Shown here one piece after another: positions 63,752 through 64,000 of a stretch of 64,000 nt of DNA. The notes beneath the pieces are model-generated. The model was not told the DNA's origin. It saw only the letters and a program-made list of their open reading frames with translations, and searched no databases. Source of the stretch: Paracoccus haematequi (GTDB lineage Bacteria; Pseudomonadota; Alphaproteobacteria; Rhodobacterales; Rhodobacteraceae); NCBI RefSeq assembly GCF_900631945.1, contig NZ_UZWE01000031.1:23632-87631 (forward strand), written 5' to 3'. Each line of letters begins with the position of its first letter. Positions within the stretch are counted from its first letter, which is position 1. Position numbers and translations under genes: made by a program.

Positions 63752-64000
<249 letters not shown>

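Overview
The window is a GC-rich chromosomal segment of an alphaproteobacterium of the Rhodobacteraceae, most likely Paracoccus or a close relative. The support is the gene content and order (trpC-moaC-moeA-lexA; rpsA-ihfB-lapA-trpF-trpB; clpS with an RsmC-like methyltransferase; ccoGHIS with an FNR box; fdsGBACD), a LexA box of the alphaproteobacterial GTTC-N7-GTTC type, and an ErpA/dGTPase/XthA neighbourhood. Genes are packed tightly on both strands. Many same-strand neighbours overlap by ATGA, GTGA or TGATG, and many convergent neighbours have touching stop codons. I saw no rRNA, tRNA, insertion sequence, prophage or CRISPR array. This is core chromosome with a few accessory modules.

Layout. 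0-9.5 kb: a partial transglutaminase-like gene and OsmC, a secreted histidine phosphatase with a VPLPA-CTERM tail, dGTPase, ErpA, XthA, a CDF metal transporter, YnfA, a three-gene operon (orphan peptide-type binding protein, a 42-residue entericidin-like lipoprotein, a CsbD-like protein), a probable small RNA, and 3-hydroxybutyrate dehydrogenase. 9.5-16.7 kb: aspartate aminotransferase, SdhE, a MarR regulator, glyoxalase I, the folA-thyA-parE block, and a glutathione transferase. 16.8-22.4 kb: a PPK2 polyphosphate kinase gene broken by a one-base frameshift, with a Pho-box-like site in front, then an FNR-controlled ccoGHIS operon for cbb3 oxidase assembly, closed by a strong terminator.

22.4-31.5 kb: a D,D-carboxypeptidase with a SPOR tail, clpS, an rRNA methyltransferase, an atypical SDR, heme genes hemF, hemE and hemC, and lexA with its SOS box. 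31.5-39.6 kb: one long minus-strand run of telA, a DUF2927 lipoprotein gene, an SPFH-GYF2 gene, a zinc-ribbon membrane protein gene, a PfkB kinase gene, trpC, moaC and moeA. The first four look like a membrane-stress module related to Bacillus YdjG/YdjI, with TelA where PspA would sit. 39.6-47.2 kb: an ExoY-type sugar transferase, a WecG-type glycosyltransferase, DUF1330, and an RND efflux operon whose last gene is a LysR regulator.

47.2-57.5 kb: a complete NAD-linked molybdenum formate dehydrogenase operon (fdsGBA, fdhD/fdsC, fdsD) preceded by an ATAG-N7-CTAT LysR-type site, then a lipid-kinase gene, a phosphoesterase gene and, convergent to them, molybdate importer modABC. With moaC and moeA at 32 kb, the window carries molybdate uptake, part of cofactor synthesis and a molybdoenzyme. 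57.6-64 kb: rpsA with a clear promoter and terminator, ihfB, lapA, trpF, a GNAT gene, trpB, two small genes on the other strand, and the 3' end of a further gene. That gene runs into a 36-G/17-C tract that is probably an assembly artefact.
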